NCBI GenBank assembly: GCA_027343965.1
Contig: DAHWJX010000019.1
Span: 1-33,313, forward strand
Direction: 5' to 3'
DNA from: JAKACU01 sp021821185
Lineage (GTDB): Bacteria; Bacillota; Bacilli; Alicyclobacillales; SLC66
Length of the DNA stretch: 33,313 nt
Shown: positions 32,357 through 33,313 of the stretch, one piece after another
How the letters are laid out: each line of letters begins with the position of its first letter
Position numbering within the stretch: position 1 is the stretch's first letter
The notes under the pieces: model-generated
Databases searched by the model: none
Seen by the model: the letters and a program-made list of their open reading frames with translations, nothing else
What the model was told of the DNA's origin: nothing
Program-made: the position numbers and the translations under genes

Positions 32357-33136
32357 TTGAGTCCGCGTGACTTCGATTGGTTTATGGACGAATTTTATCA
32401 ACTAACAGGGATTAACTTACGCCAATATAAACGTCCACAAATGGAACGCAGATTGACTGCGCTGCGAGATCGGCGGGGCTTTAACTCCTTTGATGCCTAC
32501 ATGGGCGCTGTGTCTTCAAATTCTGCTTTATTGACCGAATTGTTAGACCGAATGACCATTAACGTTTCCGAATTTTATCGTAACAAATCTCGTTGGGATA
32601 CCCTTATTGAGCGAGTACTCCCTACCATCCCTCTTCATAAAGAACTGAAAATATGGAGTGCAGCGTGTAGCACGGGAGAAGAACCCTATACGCTGTTATT
32701 GGTACTTTCTACAAAACTACCTTTGCAGCGTCTATCCGTCGTTGCAACAGACATTGATGAGAGGGCACTGACACGCGCAAAGGAAGGTCGCTATGTGAAA
32801 GATGTTATTAAACCCATTGCACCAGAAACAGTGCAACAGAATTTTCAGCTAACTTCAGATGGGAATTATATCGTGTCTAAGGAATTGCGCGAACGAATTA
32901 CGTTTAAAAAACACAATTTATTGCGGGATCCGTACCTCACGGAACAAGATCTTATCGTATGTCGCAATGTCTTGATCTATTTTACGGATGAAGCTAAATG
33001 GCAAGTCTATCAAAAATTTGCTCACTCCTTAAATCCAGGAGGTGTTTTGTTTGTGGGAAGTACGGAGCAAATCTTTCATCCGGAAGCACTTGGACTCAAA
33101 CAAATAGAACCATTCTTTTATCAAAAAACTCCATGA
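32357..33136 (+). CDS. cheR: Chemotaxis protein methyltransferase CheR
   Basis: 259 residues from TTG 32357 (AGGGGGAC upstream). The N-terminal helical CheR_N domain (about 1-70, LRQYKRPQMERRLTALRDRRG) is followed by the SAM domain with NVSEFYRNKSRW, IWSAACSTGEEPYTL, ATDIDERAL and VCRNVLIYFTDE. It methylates glutamates of chemoreceptors during adaptation. The position after ndk is as in B. subtilis. No terminator is seen after it; 130 bases of regulatory-looking sequence precede the next gene. Confidence 0.96.
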   Translation: MSPRDFDWFMDEFYQLTGINLRQYKRPQMERRLTALRDRRGFNSFDAYMGAVSSNSALLTELLDRMTINVSEFYRNKSRWDTLIERVLPTIPLHKELKIWSAACSTGEEPYTLLLVLSTKLPLQRLSVVATDIDERALTRAKEGRYVKDVIKPIAPETVQQNFQLTSDGNYIVSKELRERITFKKHNLLRDPYLTEQDLIVCRNVLIYFTDEAKWQVYQKFAHSLNPGGVLFVGSTEQIFHPEALGLKQIEPFFYQKTP

Positions 33137-33168
33137 AACAAAACCTGCCAATGTAATAAGCTATACGT

Positions 33169-33184
33169 TGTGATTGAAATCACA
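33169..33184 (+). promoter_or_regulatory. CRP/FNR-type operator (TGTGA-N6-TCACA)
   Basis: TGTGATTGAAATCACA is a perfect dyad (7-bp arms, 2-base centre) and exactly fits TGTGA-N6-TCACA, the site type bound by CRP and by Bacillus Fnr/ArcR-like regulators. It is 77 bases upstream of the next gene's ATG and near a possible -10 TATTAT at 33221-33226. Confidence 0.6.
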
Positions 33185-33207
33185 CCACGATTTCCCTGAC
33201 CATGCTA

Positions 33208-33259
33208 TTTTCCCTATAGGTATTATGTACTCATATTTCTATAAGAACTATAGGGAGGA
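33208..33259 (+). promoter_or_regulatory. Inverted repeat covering the ribosome site of the last gene
   Basis: CCCTATAG (33212-33219) pairs perfectly with CTATAGGG (33248-33255), extended outward by four more pairs including two G-U to 33208 and 33259. The right arm contains the whole AGGGAGGA Shine-Dalgarno. The 28-base loop is AT-rich. It may be a translational switch or a protein operator. Confidence 0.5.
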
Positions 33260-33266
33260 TATGTCG

Positions 33267-33313
33267 TTGCCATCAGAAAAGGAATACGTGCCAAATCGAC
33301 CATCGATGCCAGC
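33267..33313 (+). CDS. Start of an unidentified gene (3' partial)
   Basis: Only about 15 codons are visible (PSEKEYVPNRPSMPA). TTG 33267 lies 8 bases after GGGAGG; the in-frame ATG at 33261 is only 2 bases from it. The peptide is too short to identify. The TGTGA-N6-TCACA site and the inverted repeat upstream suggest regulated expression, possibly linked to oxygen or respiration if the site is bound by an Fnr-like protein (inference). Confidence 0.55.
   Translation, partial: MPSEKEYVPNRPSMP

Noticed and set aside
1..33313. CRISPR arrays, insertion sequences, phage genes, toxin-antitoxin or defence operons
   Set aside because: No direct-repeat arrays, transposase or integrase frames, or known defence domains were seen; the content is core genome.

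Overview
The window is a stretch of chromosome from an endospore-forming Gram-positive bacterium (Bacillota, Bacillales). The evidence is spoIVA, sleB and ypeB, a CcpA-type regulator, MecA, two-subunit heptaprenyl diphosphate synthase (hepS/hepT), TRAP (mtrB), MotI/YpfA and strong AGGAGG-type ribosome sites. Gene order from gudB to cheR follows the Bacillus subtilis ypeB-cmk-rpsA-der-gpsA-spoIVA-mtrB-hepS-menG-hepT-ndk-cheR region, but with insertions and losses that point to a deeper Bacillales lineage, perhaps Alicyclobacillaceae-like (inference). I see no prophage, IS element, CRISPR array or plasmid function. The DNA looks like conserved core genome with a few lineage-specific small genes.

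Region 1-4.8 kb: end of a glutamate-synthase-type GXGXG protein, a secreted NlpC/P60 peptidoglycan hydrolase, an unknown minus-strand gene, a SAM methyltransferase and a class A penicillin-binding protein with a C-terminal fibronectin-III domain. Region 4.8-11.7 kb: folE, a COG1768-type phosphoesterase (minus strand), a SprT-like protein, two small proteins that look like tandem paralogues, a UvrD/PcrA-type helicase, ccpA, mecA and a PIG-L deacetylase (minus strand). Region 11.8-15.4 kb: an M20D-type amidohydrolase coupled to ddl, then glutamate dehydrogenase behind a promoter with a large dyad, then a small Cys-rich protein. Region 15.5-21.3 kb: spore germination pair sleB-ypeB, PilZ protein motI, then cmk-plsC-small membrane protein-rpsA with touching or overlapping reading frames. 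Region 21.3-27 kb: a DUF512 radical-SAM protein, der, plsY-gpsA, gcvH-lipM. Region 27-33.3 kb: spoIVA behind a sigma-E-like promoter, tRNA-Pro(GGG), mtrB, hepS-menG-hepT (menaquinone side chain and ring methylation), ndk, cheR, and the first codons of an unidentified gene.

Functionally the genes cover envelope and spore construction (PBP, ddl, NlpC/P60, plsC, plsY, gpsA, spoIVA, sleB, ypeB), respiration quinones (hepS, menG, hepT), nucleotide and translation functions (cmk, ndk, rpsA, der, tRNA) and regulation (ccpA, mecA, mtrB, motI, cheR). The most interesting non-coding signals are a perfect TGTGA-N6-TCACA palindrome followed by an inverted repeat that covers the ribosome site of the last (truncated) gene, a small hairpin covering the mtrB Shine-Dalgarno, and an 18/22 symmetric dyad filling the glutamate dehydrogenase promoter. 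The most interesting proteins are the tandem small paralogues before the helicase and the unknown minus-strand gene that seems to lack a normal start codon. I found no clearly undescribed multi-gene system.
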